This document shows positions 50,715 to 60,386 of a stretch of 64,000 nt of DNA, one piece after another (position 1 is the stretch's first letter; each line of letters begins with the position of its first letter). Source of the DNA: Peptococcaceae bacterium (GTDB lineage: Bacteria; Bacillota; Peptococcia; Peptococcales; Peptococcaceae); assembly GCA_017399005.1 (NCBI GenBank), contig JAFQEO010000035.1, positions 248,001 to 312,000 on the forward strand. The letters are read 5' to 3'. The translations under genes and the position numbers were made by a program. Below the pieces are notes generated by a model. The model was given only the letters and a program-made list of their open reading frames with translations. It searched no databases and had not been told where the DNA came from.

Positions 50715-51200
50715 TTACTGATAACCGTTTTCACGCAGCTTAGCTGCATAATACTGCACAAAATCAGCAATTTCTACCTGGAAGGTACCCTGGCCGGTAG
50801 CCAGCAGTTCCTCCCGCTGATTTTTTACAGTACAGGTGCAATGGCATACTGCTTCACCATCCTGTGTAACAATAGCTTCTGCTTTAATCACATCGCCTTT
50901 TCCGGCGTTTTTCAGATAACTGGTACTCATAGATGTAATGGATGCCACTTTATTTTTTGTCAGCACAGCCATTCCCATAGCAGCATCCATCAGTCCGGCA
51001 AACACGCCGCCGTGTACCACACCGGCTGTATTGTAATGCATTTTAGAAACCGGTACCTCCAGATCAGCAGAACCATCACCAAGCGCTGCAAAATAAATAT
51101 CCATGGTATCAAAAAATGCATTATTTTCTTCGGCATCCATAATATAACCAAACAGATGGCATGGTAAATCCCGATTCTCTACTTCACGAAACATTGTCAT
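50715..51200 (-). CDS. PaaI-type hotdog thioesterase
   Basis: About 161 aa from ATG at 51200 (MTMFREVENRDL), with AGGAGG 11 nt upstream. The hotdog core has NTAGVVHGGVFAGLMDAAMGMAV near residue 75 (the HGG helix) and TSMSTSYLKNAGKGD. It hydrolyses acyl-CoA thioesters, substrate unknown. It precedes azlC by 18 bp. Confidence 0.88.
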   Translation of the reverse strand: MTMFREVENRDLPCHLFGYIMDAEENNAFFDTMDIYFAALGDGSADLEVPVSKMHYNTAGVVHGGVFAGLMDAAMGMAVLTKNKVASITSMSTSYLKNAGKGDVIKAEAIVTQDGEAVCHCTCTVKNQREELLATGQGTFQVEIADFVQYYAAKLRENGYQ

Positions 51201-51363
51201 AACAAACTCTTCCTCCTGACTTGTTCTTATTCCTGTAATTTTATGAATTATCATCCTGTTAGTCATCTTCTCATAGTGCTTTTCATTGTATCACACCAGA
51301 TGCAATCCTTCCAGTATATTTATATCAATTTGCGGCACACTACTATCGAGGAGAGTGATATCC

Positions 51364-51495
51364 ATGGATGAAATCAGAAAAATTGACCGTCATATGGGCA
51401 CCTGGGGCTTTCTGCGCACCGGGTGGTGGGTTCTGCACATCGCTGCTATTGCCCTGATTTTCTGGCTTGGCATGTGGTTTGCCGGCGGTTATTAA
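51364..51495 (+). CDS. Small single-helix membrane protein (43 aa)
   Basis: It reads MDEIRKIDRHMGTWGFLRTG then WWVLHIAAIALIFWLGMWFAGGY: a charged N terminus and one very Trp-rich transmembrane helix. GAGGAG precedes the ATG by 10 nt and a strong terminator follows. It is the only rightward gene in 31 kb, between two leftward operons. No family recognised. Confidence 0.65.
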   Translation: MDEIRKIDRHMGTWGFLRTGWWVLHIAAIALIFWLGMWFAGGY

Positions 51496-51509
51496 TCAAC
51501 ACAGACAGA

Positions 51510-51561
51510 AAAGAGCAATGCGTTCAGATTGCAATCCGTCATCTGTTCACATTGCTCTTTG
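51510..51561. terminator. Bidirectional terminator between the small membrane protein and thiI-helicase operon
   Basis: AAAGAGCAATG/CATTGCTCTTT forms an 11-bp stem enclosing a further imperfect arm, with T-rich ends. Confidence 0.8.
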
Positions 51562-51598
51562 TTTGTTTTATACCATTCTTTTGTTTCGGTTTGAACAA

Positions 51599-52846
51599 TT
51601 ATTCTGCTGCGTCAGACAGATTGGTTTCCGACAGAATCACTTCATCGGCACTGCGGCGACGTTCCGGTTTATCTTTCCCGTACATGATGATTCTCTCAGT
51701 ATTGGCAACCGCATCAGCAATCAGAGTTCGCAGATCCAGTTTTTCCTCTTCTTTTTCGCAGGCATCCACTTTCGGTCTGGTTTTTGGTTCTTTCGGCACG
51801 AATACGGTACAGCAGTCCTCATAAGGCAGAATGGATGTCTCATAAGTGTCAATCTGTTGTGCCAGACGAATAATTTCTTCTTTCTCCATCGTGATACATG
51901 GGCGCAGAATCGGCATAGTCGCTACATTATTAATCGCGTAGATGCTTTCCATAGTCTGGCTTGCCACCTGCCCCAGATTATCACCAGTAAAAATAGCCAG
52001 ACAGTCACGCTGACGTGCAATCTCTTCGGCAATACGTACCATTATACGGCGCATAATCGGGATACGCATATTATCGTGGCAGTAATGGGCAATTTCTTCC
52101 TGAATTTTGGTGAATGGCACCATATGCACAACCACACGGTTAGAGTATTTGGCCATTCGTTTTGCCAGTTCCAGTACTTTTTCCTTTGCCTGTTCACTGG
52201 TATATGGATAGCTGTGGAAATGCACAGCCTCCACAGTTACACCGCGTTTCATCGCCAGCCACCCGGCAACCGGACTGTCGATACCACCGGATAACAGTAC
52301 CACACCTCTGCCACTGCTGCCAACCGGCAGCCCGCGCAGCCCCGGATAACTGCGGGTGTAGATGTAAGTTCCATCGGTACGGATTTCCAGCAGCAGGTCT
52401 ATATCATAATGATGCAGATCTGCTTTCAGCCCCGGCACATTCTTCAGCATATGCGCAGCGATAATCTGCTGCATTTCCGGAGAAGTCACCGGGAATTTTT
52501 TATTAGCACGCTTTACGCTGACACGGAAACGGCTTGGCCCGTCAATCGCAGCGCGCAGTTCCTCCAGCGCAGTGGCTTTGATTTCTTCCAGTTCAAATCC
52601 GGTTTTACGGGCAGGGCTGTAAGAAGAAATGCCGAATACATGATTCAGCGAATCATAAAACAGCTCCGGTGCACGGCCTTCCAGTTTCAGGTACAAACGA
52701 CCCATTTCACGCTCAATCACCGGTGTAATATCCAGATCTGTCTTTACCTGTTCCTTGATATTATGCACCAGACGATTTAAAAAATCTTTCTGGTTTTTCC
52801 CTTTCAGCGCAATTTCCGCATATCGGATAACAATATGATCGTACAT
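51599..52846 (-). CDS. thiI: tRNA 4-thiouridine synthase ThiI
   Basis: 415 aa. N-terminal THUMP domain to about residue 170, PP-loop SGGIDSPVAGWLAMKRG near 190, then FTGDNLGQVASQT. The C-terminal rhodanese domain of enterobacterial ThiI is absent, as in most Bacillota. It makes 4-thiouridine at U8 of tRNAs. It is 14 bp after the DEAD-box gene and probably co-transcribed. Confidence 0.95.
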   Translation of the reverse strand: MYDHIVIRYAEIALKGKNQKDFLNRLVHNIKEQVKTDLDITPVIEREMGRLYLKLEGRAPELFYDSLNHVFGISSYSPARKTGFELEEIKATALEELRAAIDGPSRFRVSVKRANKKFPVTSPEMQQIIAAHMLKNVPGLKADLHHYDIDLLLEIRTDGTYIYTRSYPGLRGLPVGSSGRGVVLLSGGIDSPVAGWLAMKRGVTVEAVHFHSYPYTSEQAKEKVLELAKRMAKYSNRVVVHMVPFTKIQEEIAHYCHDNMRIPIMRRIMVRIAEEIARQRDCLAIFTGDNLGQVASQTMESIYAINNVATMPILRPCITMEKEEIIRLAQQIDTYETSILPYEDCCTVFVPKEPKTRPKVDACEKEEEKLDLRTLIADAVANTERIIMYGKDKPERRRSADEVILSETNLSDAAE

Positions 52847-52860
52847 AGGAATCTCCCCTG

Positions 52861-54459
52861 TTATTCAGCAGATTTGTTTTTCTTGTAGCTTTTTTTGCCG
52901 TCACGGCTGTAAGTTTTATGTTTTCCAGCTTTATTGCTATACTCTTTCTTTCCGGCATCTTTTTTGAAAACATCCTTTTTGCTGAAGTCTTTTTTGCCAA
53001 AGTCCTTCTTCATGCCGTCTTTTCTGTATTTGCCATCGCGATTTCCACCGCGTTCCTCATTGCGATTGTATTTTCCGTGGCCGCCTTTTCCTCTGCCGCC
53101 ATCTCTTCTTGGTTCTTTCAGACGTTTTACATAGATTGGACGTTCCGCCGACAGATGGATTTCCTCCATATCAGCCTCGTGATCACTGTCACCGGCCATC
53201 AGTTCCAGAGCGGCAGCCACAACATCTACACTGCCGTATTCCTGAATCAGGTCATTGGCAAATTCCTGATAATCCAGCACACGGCCTTCTTTAATAGCTG
53301 TCACAATTTTTCCGAACAGGATATCCTGTTTTTTCTGGCGGCTGTCCTGTGCAGAAGGCAGTTTTGTTCGAGTCAGTTTACGCTGGATGGTTTTTTCAAT
53401 CACTTTCAGATGAGGCAGTTCACGCGGTTCCACAAAAGTCAGCGCAATCCCCTCTTTGCCGGCACGGCCGGTACGACCAATACGATGTACATAGTTGTCG
53501 ATTTCCTGCGGCAGGTCAAAATTAAACACATGACTCACACCAGTAATATCCAGCCCGCGTGCTGCCACATCAGTAGCAACCAGAATAGAAATCTGACCGT
53601 TACGGAATTTGTTCATAACGATATCACGATGGCGCTGGGTTAAATCTCCATGCAGACCTTCCGCCTGATAACCCAGTTTCTGCAGCGCTTCTGTCAGTTC
53701 ATCCACACGGCGTTTTGTACGACCGAATACCATAGCCAGCTCTGGATTATGGATATCCAGCAGACGGCATAACAGCTTGAATTTTTCCTGCTCTGGCACT
53801 TCAAAGTACTGCTGTTCAATGGATGGCACCGTCAGTTCCTGTGCTTTCACTTTCACCAGTACCGGTTCTTTCATGAATTTATTGGCAATCGCTTTGATTT
53901 CATCTTTCATAGTAGCGGAGAACATCATGGTCTGGCGTTCTTCCGGGCAGGCTGCCAGAATTGTTTCGATATCTTCTAAAAAACCCATATTCAGCATTTC
54001 ATCAGCTTCATCCAGCACAATCATTTTCAGATTATCTAACCGGATAGTTTTACGGTTCATATGATCCATCAGACGGCCTGGTGTTGCCACAATCACCTGT
54101 GGACGACCCTTCAGTTCACGAATCTGACGGTTGATGTCCTGCCCGCCATAAACTGCTACCGACTTCATGCGCAGATACTTGCTTAATTTCTTAACTTCTT
54201 TCTCTACCTGCATACACAGTTCACGGGTCGGGGTCAAAATAAGAACCTGAACCACCGGTTCACTACCTAACAGCTGCAGAAATGGAATCGTGAACGCTGC
54301 TGTTTTTCCAGTACCGGTCTGAGCCTGTCCTATCACATCCTGACCGGTCAAAGCAACTGGAATCGCCTGTTCCTGAATCGGTGTCGCTTCTGTGAAGCCC
54401 ATATCCTGAATAGCTTTTAAAATTTCTTCTTTCAGATTTAATGTCTCAAAATTTAACAT
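52861..54459 (-). CDS. DEAD-box RNA helicase (CshA/DeaD-like)
   Basis: 532 aa. Motifs in order: Q motif, AQTGTGKTAAF (about residue 45), PTRELC, DEADEML (about 150), SAT, RGLDI, HRIGRTGR (about 325). The C terminus is a basic, repeat-rich tail from about 455 (GGRGKGGHGKYNRNEERGG, then KKDFGKKDFSKKD). Such tails bind RNA and link the helicase to ribosome assembly or the degradosome. Confidence 0.95.
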   Translation of the reverse strand: MLNFETLNLKEEILKAIQDMGFTEATPIQEQAIPVALTGQDVIGQAQTGTGKTAAFTIPFLQLLGSEPVVQVLILTPTRELCMQVEKEVKKLSKYLRMKSVAVYGGQDINRQIRELKGRPQVIVATPGRLMDHMNRKTIRLDNLKMIVLDEADEMLNMGFLEDIETILAACPEERQTMMFSATMKDEIKAIANKFMKEPVLVKVKAQELTVPSIEQQYFEVPEQEKFKLLCRLLDIHNPELAMVFGRTKRRVDELTEALQKLGYQAEGLHGDLTQRHRDIVMNKFRNGQISILVATDVAARGLDITGVSHVFNFDLPQEIDNYVHRIGRTGRAGKEGIALTFVEPRELPHLKVIEKTIQRKLTRTKLPSAQDSRQKKQDILFGKIVTAIKEGRVLDYQEFANDLIQEYGSVDVVAAALELMAGDSDHEADMEEIHLSAERPIYVKRLKEPRRDGGRGKGGHGKYNRNEERGGNRDGKYRKDGMKKDFGKKDFSKKDVFKKDAGKKEYSNKAGKHKTYSRDGKKSYKKNKSAE

Positions 54460-54624
54460 CAGATACCTCTTTACCTGTTAATATAGTCATACATAGCAGT
54501 GCAAAATAAGCCCATACGGAAAAATGCACTATCTTTATAGTTTATATGAGTTCCTATAAAAAAACAATTTTTTTCATATCATTATTGCTTATATCATCTA
54601 TATTTATAAAACGGTTAGTGCTGT

Positions 54625-54656
54625 AAAAAAGGACATCTCTGTTACAGAGACATCCT
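54625..54656 (-). terminator. Terminator after rodA
   Basis: GGATGTCTCTG with CAGAGATGTCC (two mismatches in the stem) followed by TTTTTT on the minus strand. The remaining 165 bp up to the helicase gene start are AT-rich with no clear feature. Confidence 0.78.
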
Positions 54657-54708
54657 CCTTGTTTTCTGTTTTATAGACTTACTATTTTGCAGTAGTTACC
54701 GCATAGCA

Positions 54709-55872
54709 TTAAAATATCAGCCTCTGTCTGTGTACATAAATATTCTGCAGAAGGGCTATTCCAACCAGATTCGTCAGCATAGAACTCCCCCCGTAACTGA
54801 CGAACGGCAGCGGAATCCCGGTAACCGGCATCAGACCCATGGTCATTCCGGCATTTTCGAGAATATGGAACAGATACATACTAACAATTCCGGCCGCCAC
54901 CAGTGCACCGTACAAATCTTTCGACAACATAGCTACCCGCAGACCGCGAAACAGCAGAAATGCGTACAGCAAAAGCAGTGCACAGGCTCCGATAAAGCCC
55001 AGTTCCTCCGAGAGCACCGCAAAAATAAAGTCGGTCCACTGCTCCGGCATAAATGCCCCGCTGCTCTGGCTGCCCATATGCAGACCTTCACCCCAGAGCC
55101 CGCCGTTACCAATAGCAATCTTGGACTGTGCCACATTATACCCCGCACCACGCGGGTCTAATGACGGATCAAACAATACTAAAAAGCGGTTCAGCTGATA
55201 GGTTTTCAGCGGACACCACCAGTTGAATTTCCAGACACCAATCAGATATATAATCAGTGCCAGCGTACTGCCGCCAAAGAGCCCCAGCAAAATCTTTCGA
55301 TTAGCTCCGGCAATCAGCAGCATCCCTACCATGATAAAAATAAATACCAGCGAGCTGCCTAAATCAGGCTGCATCATCAGTAACAGCACCGGCGGCACCA
55401 TAAATAAAATACACGGTATCAGCTCCTGGAATGTCTGTAAATTCTCACGACGCGCCGATAAAAACTGGGCATAACTCAGAATCATAAGAATTTTACAGAA
55501 TTCTGCCGGCTGCAGAGTAAAGCCGCCAATCGCAAACCAGCCCTTTGCCCCGCCACGTTCTACACCGATAATCAATACTGCCACCAGCAATACCATAGAG
55601 GCAATATAAAATTCCTTTGGATAGTTCTTCAGCACACTGTAATCAAATTTCAACAGCGCAAACACTGCCACTGTACCAATTCCCACAAACAGCAGCTGTT
55701 TCATTACATAGTTGCTTTCCTTGCTGGCTGCAGCACTGTCCAGCACAAACAGACCCAGCACAATAATTACGGTAACAGTAAGTAACATACTGAAATCCAT
55801 TTTTTTCAACAGTCGATAAAAATTCTGCATAAGTGCCGTGCCACAGCTCCTTTCCTTCTGAGTCTTCTGCAA
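54709..55872 (-). CDS. rodA: SEDS-family peptidoglycan glycosyltransferase RodA
   Basis: 387 aa, ten transmembrane helices, with conserved GGFTLQPAEFCKIL, MQPDLGSSLV, GNGGLWGEGLHMGSQS and LPFVSYGGSSML. It polymerises lipid II during cell elongation together with PBP2 encoded upstream. A TTG start at 55872 has GAGG 7 nt upstream; an ATG at 55830 is the alternative. Confidence 0.96.
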   Translation of the reverse strand: MQKTQKERSCGTALMQNFYRLLKKMDFSMLLTVTVIIVLGLFVLDSAAASKESNYVMKQLLFVGIGTVAVFALLKFDYSVLKNYPKEFYIASMVLLVAVLIIGVERGGAKGWFAIGGFTLQPAEFCKILMILSYAQFLSARRENLQTFQELIPCILFMVPPVLLLMMQPDLGSSLVFIFIMVGMLLIAGANRKILLGLFGGSTLALIIYLIGVWKFNWWCPLKTYQLNRFLVLFDPSLDPRGAGYNVAQSKIAIGNGGLWGEGLHMGSQSSGAFMPEQWTDFIFAVLSEELGFIGACALLLLYAFLLFRGLRVAMLSKDLYGALVAAGIVSMYLFHILENAGMTMGLMPVTGIPLPFVSYGGSSMLTNLVGIALLQNIYVHRQRLIF

Positions 55873-55930
55873 TGCCCGTCCTCAGGCATCACAAAATTCT
55901 CTCTTCCGTCCATCAAAACAGATAATCTTA

Positions 55931-56200
55931 TTAGTTTCCTGCATTGCGTTTTACGCTGGATACCGGAATATTCACTTCCAGCATGGTCATATTATCCTGC
56001 TCTGCCATCTGCACATCCAGAGCCGCTTCGTCAAAATCCATATATTTGGAGATAACCTGTACTAAGTCACGGCGCAGATCTTCCATCATACTTGGAGATA
56101 CGCTGGCACGGTCATGAATCAGTACCAGTTTAAGACGGTCTTTTGCCAGATCTTTGCTGGCTTTCTCACTGCCAAACAGTCTTTGTAAAAAACTTGCCAT
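55931..56200 (-). CDS. minE: Cell division topological specificity factor MinE
   Basis: 89 aa. N-terminal amphipathic MASFLQRLFGSEKASKDLAKDRLKLVLIHDRA in part, then the beta-rich dimer domain (VQVISKYMDFDEAALDVQMAEQDN). It activates MinD ATPase so that the Min system oscillates and division occurs at midcell. Confidence 0.95.
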   Translation of the reverse strand: MASFLQRLFGSEKASKDLAKDRLKLVLIHDRASVSPSMMEDLRRDLVQVISKYMDFDEAALDVQMAEQDNMTMLEVNIPVSSVKRNAGN

Positions 56201-56211
56201 CTTACGTCCTC

Positions 56212-57006
56212 CTAGTTCCCTTTAAACAGTTTTTTCAGTTTTGCAAAGAAGCCTTCTTCCACTTCCAGATTCATCAGCGGCACATCTTCACCCAGAATAC
56301 GTTTTACAATGTTGCGATATGCCTGGCCTGCTCTGGACTGCTGATCCAGCACGGTTGGCTCGCCCCGGTTAGTGGAGATGACAATATTGTCATCATCCGG
56401 AATAACGCCCAGCAGTTTGATTGCCAGAATTTCCAGAATATCATCCACGCTCATCATATCGCCCTGGCGCACCATATTTGGACGTACACGGTTCAGGACC
56501 AATTGCGGATTGCCCAGACCATTTGCTTCCAGCAGACCGATAATACGGTCCGCATCACGCACAGCAGACACTTCCGGGTTCGTTACCACGATGGCTTTAT
56601 CCGCACCGGCAATAGCATTTTTGAAACCCTGTTCAATACCGGCAGGACAATCCACGATAATATAATCCACTTCCTGTTTCAGTTCGGCACAGATTGCACG
56701 AACCTGGTCTTCTGTCACAGCGCTTTTATCTTTTGTCTGTGCCGCAGGAATCAGATACAGTTCCGGATAGCGTTTATCTTTGATCATACCCTGTTTCAGC
56801 TTGCAGTGACCCTGTGCAATATCTACAATGTCATACACAATACGGTTTTCCAGACCCATAACCACATCCAGATTGCGCAGCCCGATATCAGTATCCATCA
56901 ATACAACTTTTTTTCCCTGTGCCGCTAAACCGGTACCAATATTTGCAGCAGTAGTGGTTTTCCCTACGCCGCCTTTCCCCGATGTTACTACAATTACTTC
57001 ACCCAT
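56212..57006 (-). CDS. minD: Septum site-determining ATPase MinD
   Basis: The start at 57006 (MGEVIVVTSGKGGVGKTT in shortened form) follows GGAGG. About 264 aa. Deviant Walker A KGGVGKTT, switch IDCPAGIEQGF, and an amphipathic membrane-targeting helix at the C terminus (FFAKLKKLFKG). Operates with MinC and MinE. Confidence 0.96.
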   Translation of the reverse strand: MGEVIVVTSGKGGVGKTTTAANIGTGLAAQGKKVVLMDTDIGLRNLDVVMGLENRIVYDIVDIAQGHCKLKQGMIKDKRYPELYLIPAAQTKDKSAVTEDQVRAICAELKQEVDYIIVDCPAGIEQGFKNAIAGADKAIVVTNPEVSAVRDADRIIGLLEANGLGNPQLVLNRVRPNMVRQGDMMSVDDILEILAIKLLGVIPDDDNIVISTNRGEPTVLDQQSRAGQAYRNIVKRILGEDVPLMNLEVEEGFFAKLKKLFKGN

Positions 57007-57040
57007 GTGAAAGCCTCCATTCTTTTTCGCACTTTGTATA

Positions 57041-57766
57041 TTATATTTCCTCAATCACAAGCTGATTATCAATGATTCTGGCCATTTCCGGCACACGCCG
57101 TTCCGGCATTTCACCATCCGGAGCCCGTGCAATCATATCAGCAATACGCAACTGCAGCGAATTCAGACTGGTCGCATATACAATAGCCTGTTTATTACCC
57201 TGGCATCCTGCATGTGCAACACCACGCAGTGTTCCCAGCACCAGAATATGACCGGTAGCCACCAGTTCAGCCCCGGCGTTGACATCGCCAAACACAATCA
57301 GGGTGCCGTTATAGGCAATTTTCTGGCCGGAACGCACATTTTTCCGCACAGCCAGAGCACCGTCCGCCAGATAATGCGCCACATCCGTCAGTTCTGCCGG
57401 AACCTCCTGCTGCGAAATTTTATGCTGTAATACATTTTTCGCTGGAGCTGGTTTTTCCGAAATCTGCGGCGCAATTGATGTCGATTTTTCCACCGGGCTG
57501 GTTTCGGTATCCACACACTCTTCCGGTACAAATGCGCGTACTTCATGGCCAAGCGACTGCAGCAGCACTTTCAATGCCAGACGCTGACCGGCATCCAGAC
57601 AGATATCACCTGAATGAACGGTTAATGTGGTACGCTCTCCCAGAAAACTTCTAGACTGCCACAATTTCTGCACAATCATCTGACACAGCGACTCAAATTC
57701 TACACTACAGTCCAGCATCAGAACAATCCCGTCTTTATTTCCTTTAAAACTTACTGCTTCTCCCAT
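57041..57766 (-). CDS. minC: Septum formation inhibitor MinC
   Basis: 241 aa: an N-terminal MinC_N domain (to about 105), a variable linker (VEKSTSIAPQISEKPAPAK) and a C-terminal beta-helix (RSGQKIAYNGTLIVFGDVNAG, GHILVLGTLRGVAHAGCQGN). It inhibits FtsZ assembly away from midcell. Confidence 0.93.
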   Translation of the reverse strand: MGEAVSFKGNKDGIVLMLDCSVEFESLCQMIVQKLWQSRSFLGERTTLTVHSGDICLDAGQRLALKVLLQSLGHEVRAFVPEECVDTETSPVEKSTSIAPQISEKPAPAKNVLQHKISQQEVPAELTDVAHYLADGALAVRKNVRSGQKIAYNGTLIVFGDVNAGAELVATGHILVLGTLRGVAHAGCQGNKQAIVYATSLNSLQLRIADMIARAPDGEMPERRVPEMARIIDNQLVIEEI

Positions 57767-57851
57767 ACAACTCTCTCCAGACTCTTGTCTTTTGATTTTT
57801 CTGTATCTCTACATAATTTTTATTATACACAAATTCGTTTTCATCTGCAAT

Positions 57852-59861
57852 TTACGGCTGGTTCAGACCAAAATATTCCTCCAGAACCGCTTTTGCCACA
57901 CGCCCGGCCGAACCGGAACCGCTATAACCATATTCCATAACACAGGCAAAGGCAATTTCCGGATCATCTGCCGGCGCAAAACAGATAAACAGACCATCGT
58001 AATATTCTTTATTACCAACCCGGTAGCCTTTACCACCCGGCTGAGCAGTACCGGTTTTCGCCGCAACCTGAATATCTGCCGGAAAATTAGCAAACAGACC
58101 GTACGCCCCACCGCCTGTATCGGTAACTTTGCACATAGCCGCACGAACCTTGTTCAGCGTATCCTCGCTGATATCAGCAGTCTGACGCACTACAGGCTCA
58201 GCCGTTTCAATGACTTCACCAGCGTTATTTCGGATTTCCTTGACTACATACGGCTGGTACACCGTACCGCCATTAGCGATAGCCGATACATAAACAGCCA
58301 GTTGCAGCGGTGTATAGTTCTGACGCCCCTGTCCGATTGCCACGTTAAAGGTATCAGCTGCATGCCATTCCGAGTTCCATTTATGGTTAATCAGTTTTTC
58401 ACTCTTTGCAACAGCAATCTGGCTGTTATATTTTCGTTCTGTTTTCTTCTTTTCTTCCTCAGTGGATGCAGCCGCCAGTGCAGCAGCCTTTTCCTCTTCC
58501 AGAGCGGCAATCTTTCTATCCCATAACACATCCGATGTTTCTGCCGCCATATCCTGATACATCTGCCGTTTTTCCACAGTCGGCAGCCCCTGTGTAGCCC
58601 GCTCGCCGGTGCTTTCATAGGCCAGGTCGATGCCTGTAGGCCCTTCCAGTCCCAGCATCTCACCGTATTTGGCAATATTGTCAATTCCGGCTCTGCGACC
58701 CATCTCCTGGAAATATACGTTATCCGATTTCGCCATCCCGTTATAAAGGTTATAATAGCCAACCGGCGCTGTTGTTTTAATAAACGGTGCAATCCAGTAA
58801 CGCCCAGGGTTGTATATCATTTCGGTATCGGTGGTCACACCGCTTTCCAGCGCTGCAATGGCAGTCACCGGTTTAAAAGTGGAACCGGGAATATATCGAC
58901 CCTGAATGGCTCTGTTCTGCTGGCCTACATTATCCTCTGGACGGCTGGCCATAGCCAGAACCTCACCAGTTTTTACATTTAACAGAACACCGGCACCGGC
59001 ACCAGCCTTATCAGAACGACTCTGACTCTGCAGACTGGCAATGGTGCTGTCCAGCGCACTTTCCAGAGCCCTCTGCAAATCAGCATCAATGGTGAGTACC
59101 AGACTGTTTCCCGCTTCCGGTTCTATAATTTTTACATCAGACACAGGACGTCCGCCGGCATTTACCTCAACCTGCCGATAACCATCTGTCCCGCGTAGAA
59201 TCTCATCATAATAATTCTCCAGGCCAACTTTTCCAATATAGTCGCCCATTTTGTAAATGCTTTCTTCACCAGCTTCTTCTGCCTTTAAAGTGGCTGTTTC
59301 CAGTTCCGACTGACTGATTTCACCGATGTAACCCAGCACATGACTGGCTAGTGTCCCATGCAGATAAGTTCGTTCCGGAACAGCCTCCACACTCACACCA
59401 GGAAGCGTATCTCTGCTTGCCTCAATACGACTCACAGTGGCAATATCCAGATTTTTTTTCAGAACAACCGGCTTATACAGATAACCGCTGTTGGCATCGC
59501 AGATCTCCTTCACCTTCTCCACAGTCAGTTCCGGATCCTGTACCAGCGCCACCAGACGGCTGATTAGTTCTTCATTATACTCGCCGTTTTCCCTCATAGA
59601 AAGATATTCTACTGTCAGCTGATAACTCGGCCGGTCCGTTACCAGAACCGTGCCGTCACTGGTCATAATATCGCCGCGGGTCGCCGTAATCGTCATCAGT
59701 CTGTTTCGCTGCGCATCCGCACGGGAGGCATATACTTCCGTATCAACCAGCTGCAGCCAGGCCAGACGGGTAATCAAAATCCCGATGACAACAAACATCA
59801 GCACTGTATAGATACGGGTTAGTTCTTCCAGATTCTTTTTTTCTTTTGTTTGCAATGTCAT
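57852..59861 (-). CDS. mrdA: Penicillin-binding protein 2 (elongation transpeptidase)
   Basis: 669 aa. N-terminal membrane anchor (residues 17-40), dimerisation/pedestal domain to about 250, transpeptidase with SxxK in PGSTFK (about 327), SDN (about 377) and KTGT (about 604). A coiled-coil insertion rich in Glu, Ala and Lys lies at about residues 440-490 (KIAALEEEKAAALAAA; EEEKKKTERKY). It cross-links peptidoglycan in the Rod complex. Confidence 0.95.
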   Translation of the reverse strand: MTLQTKEKKNLEELTRIYTVLMFVVIGILITRLAWLQLVDTEVYASRADAQRNRLMTITATRGDIMTSDGTVLVTDRPSYQLTVEYLSMRENGEYNEELISRLVALVQDPELTVEKVKEICDANSGYLYKPVVLKKNLDIATVSRIEASRDTLPGVSVEAVPERTYLHGTLASHVLGYIGEISQSELETATLKAEEAGEESIYKMGDYIGKVGLENYYDEILRGTDGYRQVEVNAGGRPVSDVKIIEPEAGNSLVLTIDADLQRALESALDSTIASLQSQSRSDKAGAGAGVLLNVKTGEVLAMASRPEDNVGQQNRAIQGRYIPGSTFKPVTAIAALESGVTTDTEMIYNPGRYWIAPFIKTTAPVGYYNLYNGMAKSDNVYFQEMGRRAGIDNIAKYGEMLGLEGPTGIDLAYESTGERATQGLPTVEKRQMYQDMAAETSDVLWDRKIAALEEEKAAALAAASTEEEKKKTERKYNSQIAVAKSEKLINHKWNSEWHAADTFNVAIGQGRQNYTPLQLAVYVSAIANGGTVYQPYVVKEIRNNAGEVIETAEPVVRQTADISEDTLNKVRAAMCKVTDTGGGAYGLFANFPADIQVAAKTGTAQPGGKGYRVGNKEYYDGLFICFAPADDPEIAFACVMEYGYSGSGSAGRVAKAVLEEYFGLNQP

Positions 59862-59903
59862 CGCTCCTTTCTAACCAGTAATCCGTCTGCCTTTCCGACA
59901 GAA

Positions 59904-60386
59904 TCAGTCATTGCTGACCATAAAAAAATGATAAAACACCGCATAAAACACAGGAGAGAAGCACATGTTGTAAATAGCATCAGGAATACTGCTGAACAGC
60001 ATAGTACTCAGCCCTACATTGCCGCCAATCAGAACACTGAACATAAAATACAGCACGGCATTTCCGAATGTAGCTGCCAGAACAGCTGCCATGGGCACCG
60101 TAAAATTATTTTTATGCAGATTACGTTCCGAATAGCCAGCAGCATAACCAATTAAACCTTTACATATCGCATTAATGCCGATAAAACGACCTGTCATCAG
60201 ATCTTCCAGCAACCCCAGAGCTGTCCCTAACAGCCCGCCTTGCACCGAGCCGCGAAAAATGGCAAAATAGACCACCATAATCAGTACAAAATCCGGCTTT
60301 CCGCCTGCTACTGACAGACCGTTAAATACAGTATCACGCAGCACGATTCCCAGAAATGCCACAAGAAACAGGACAACCACTCGCAT
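59904..60386 (-). CDS. mreD: Rod shape-determining protein MreD
   Basis: 160 aa, five transmembrane helices with the MreD pattern (FLVAFLGIVLRDT, GGKPDFVLIMVVYFAIFRGS, GLLGTALGLLEDLMTGRFIG). Its start overlaps the mreC stop by one base. Membrane part of the Rod complex. Confidence 0.92.
   Translation of the reverse strand: MRVVVLFLVAFLGIVLRDTVFNGLSVAGGKPDFVLIMVVYFAIFRGSVQGGLLGTALGLLEDLMTGRFIGINAICKGLIGYAAGYSERNLHKNNFTVPMAAVLAATFGNAVLYFMFSVLIGGNVGLSTMLFSSIPDAIYNMCFSPVFYAVFYHFFMVSND

Noticed and set aside
56143-56928. A 261-codon plus-strand frame across minE/minD
   Set aside because: Antisense shadow of minD; no start signals or recognisable motifs.
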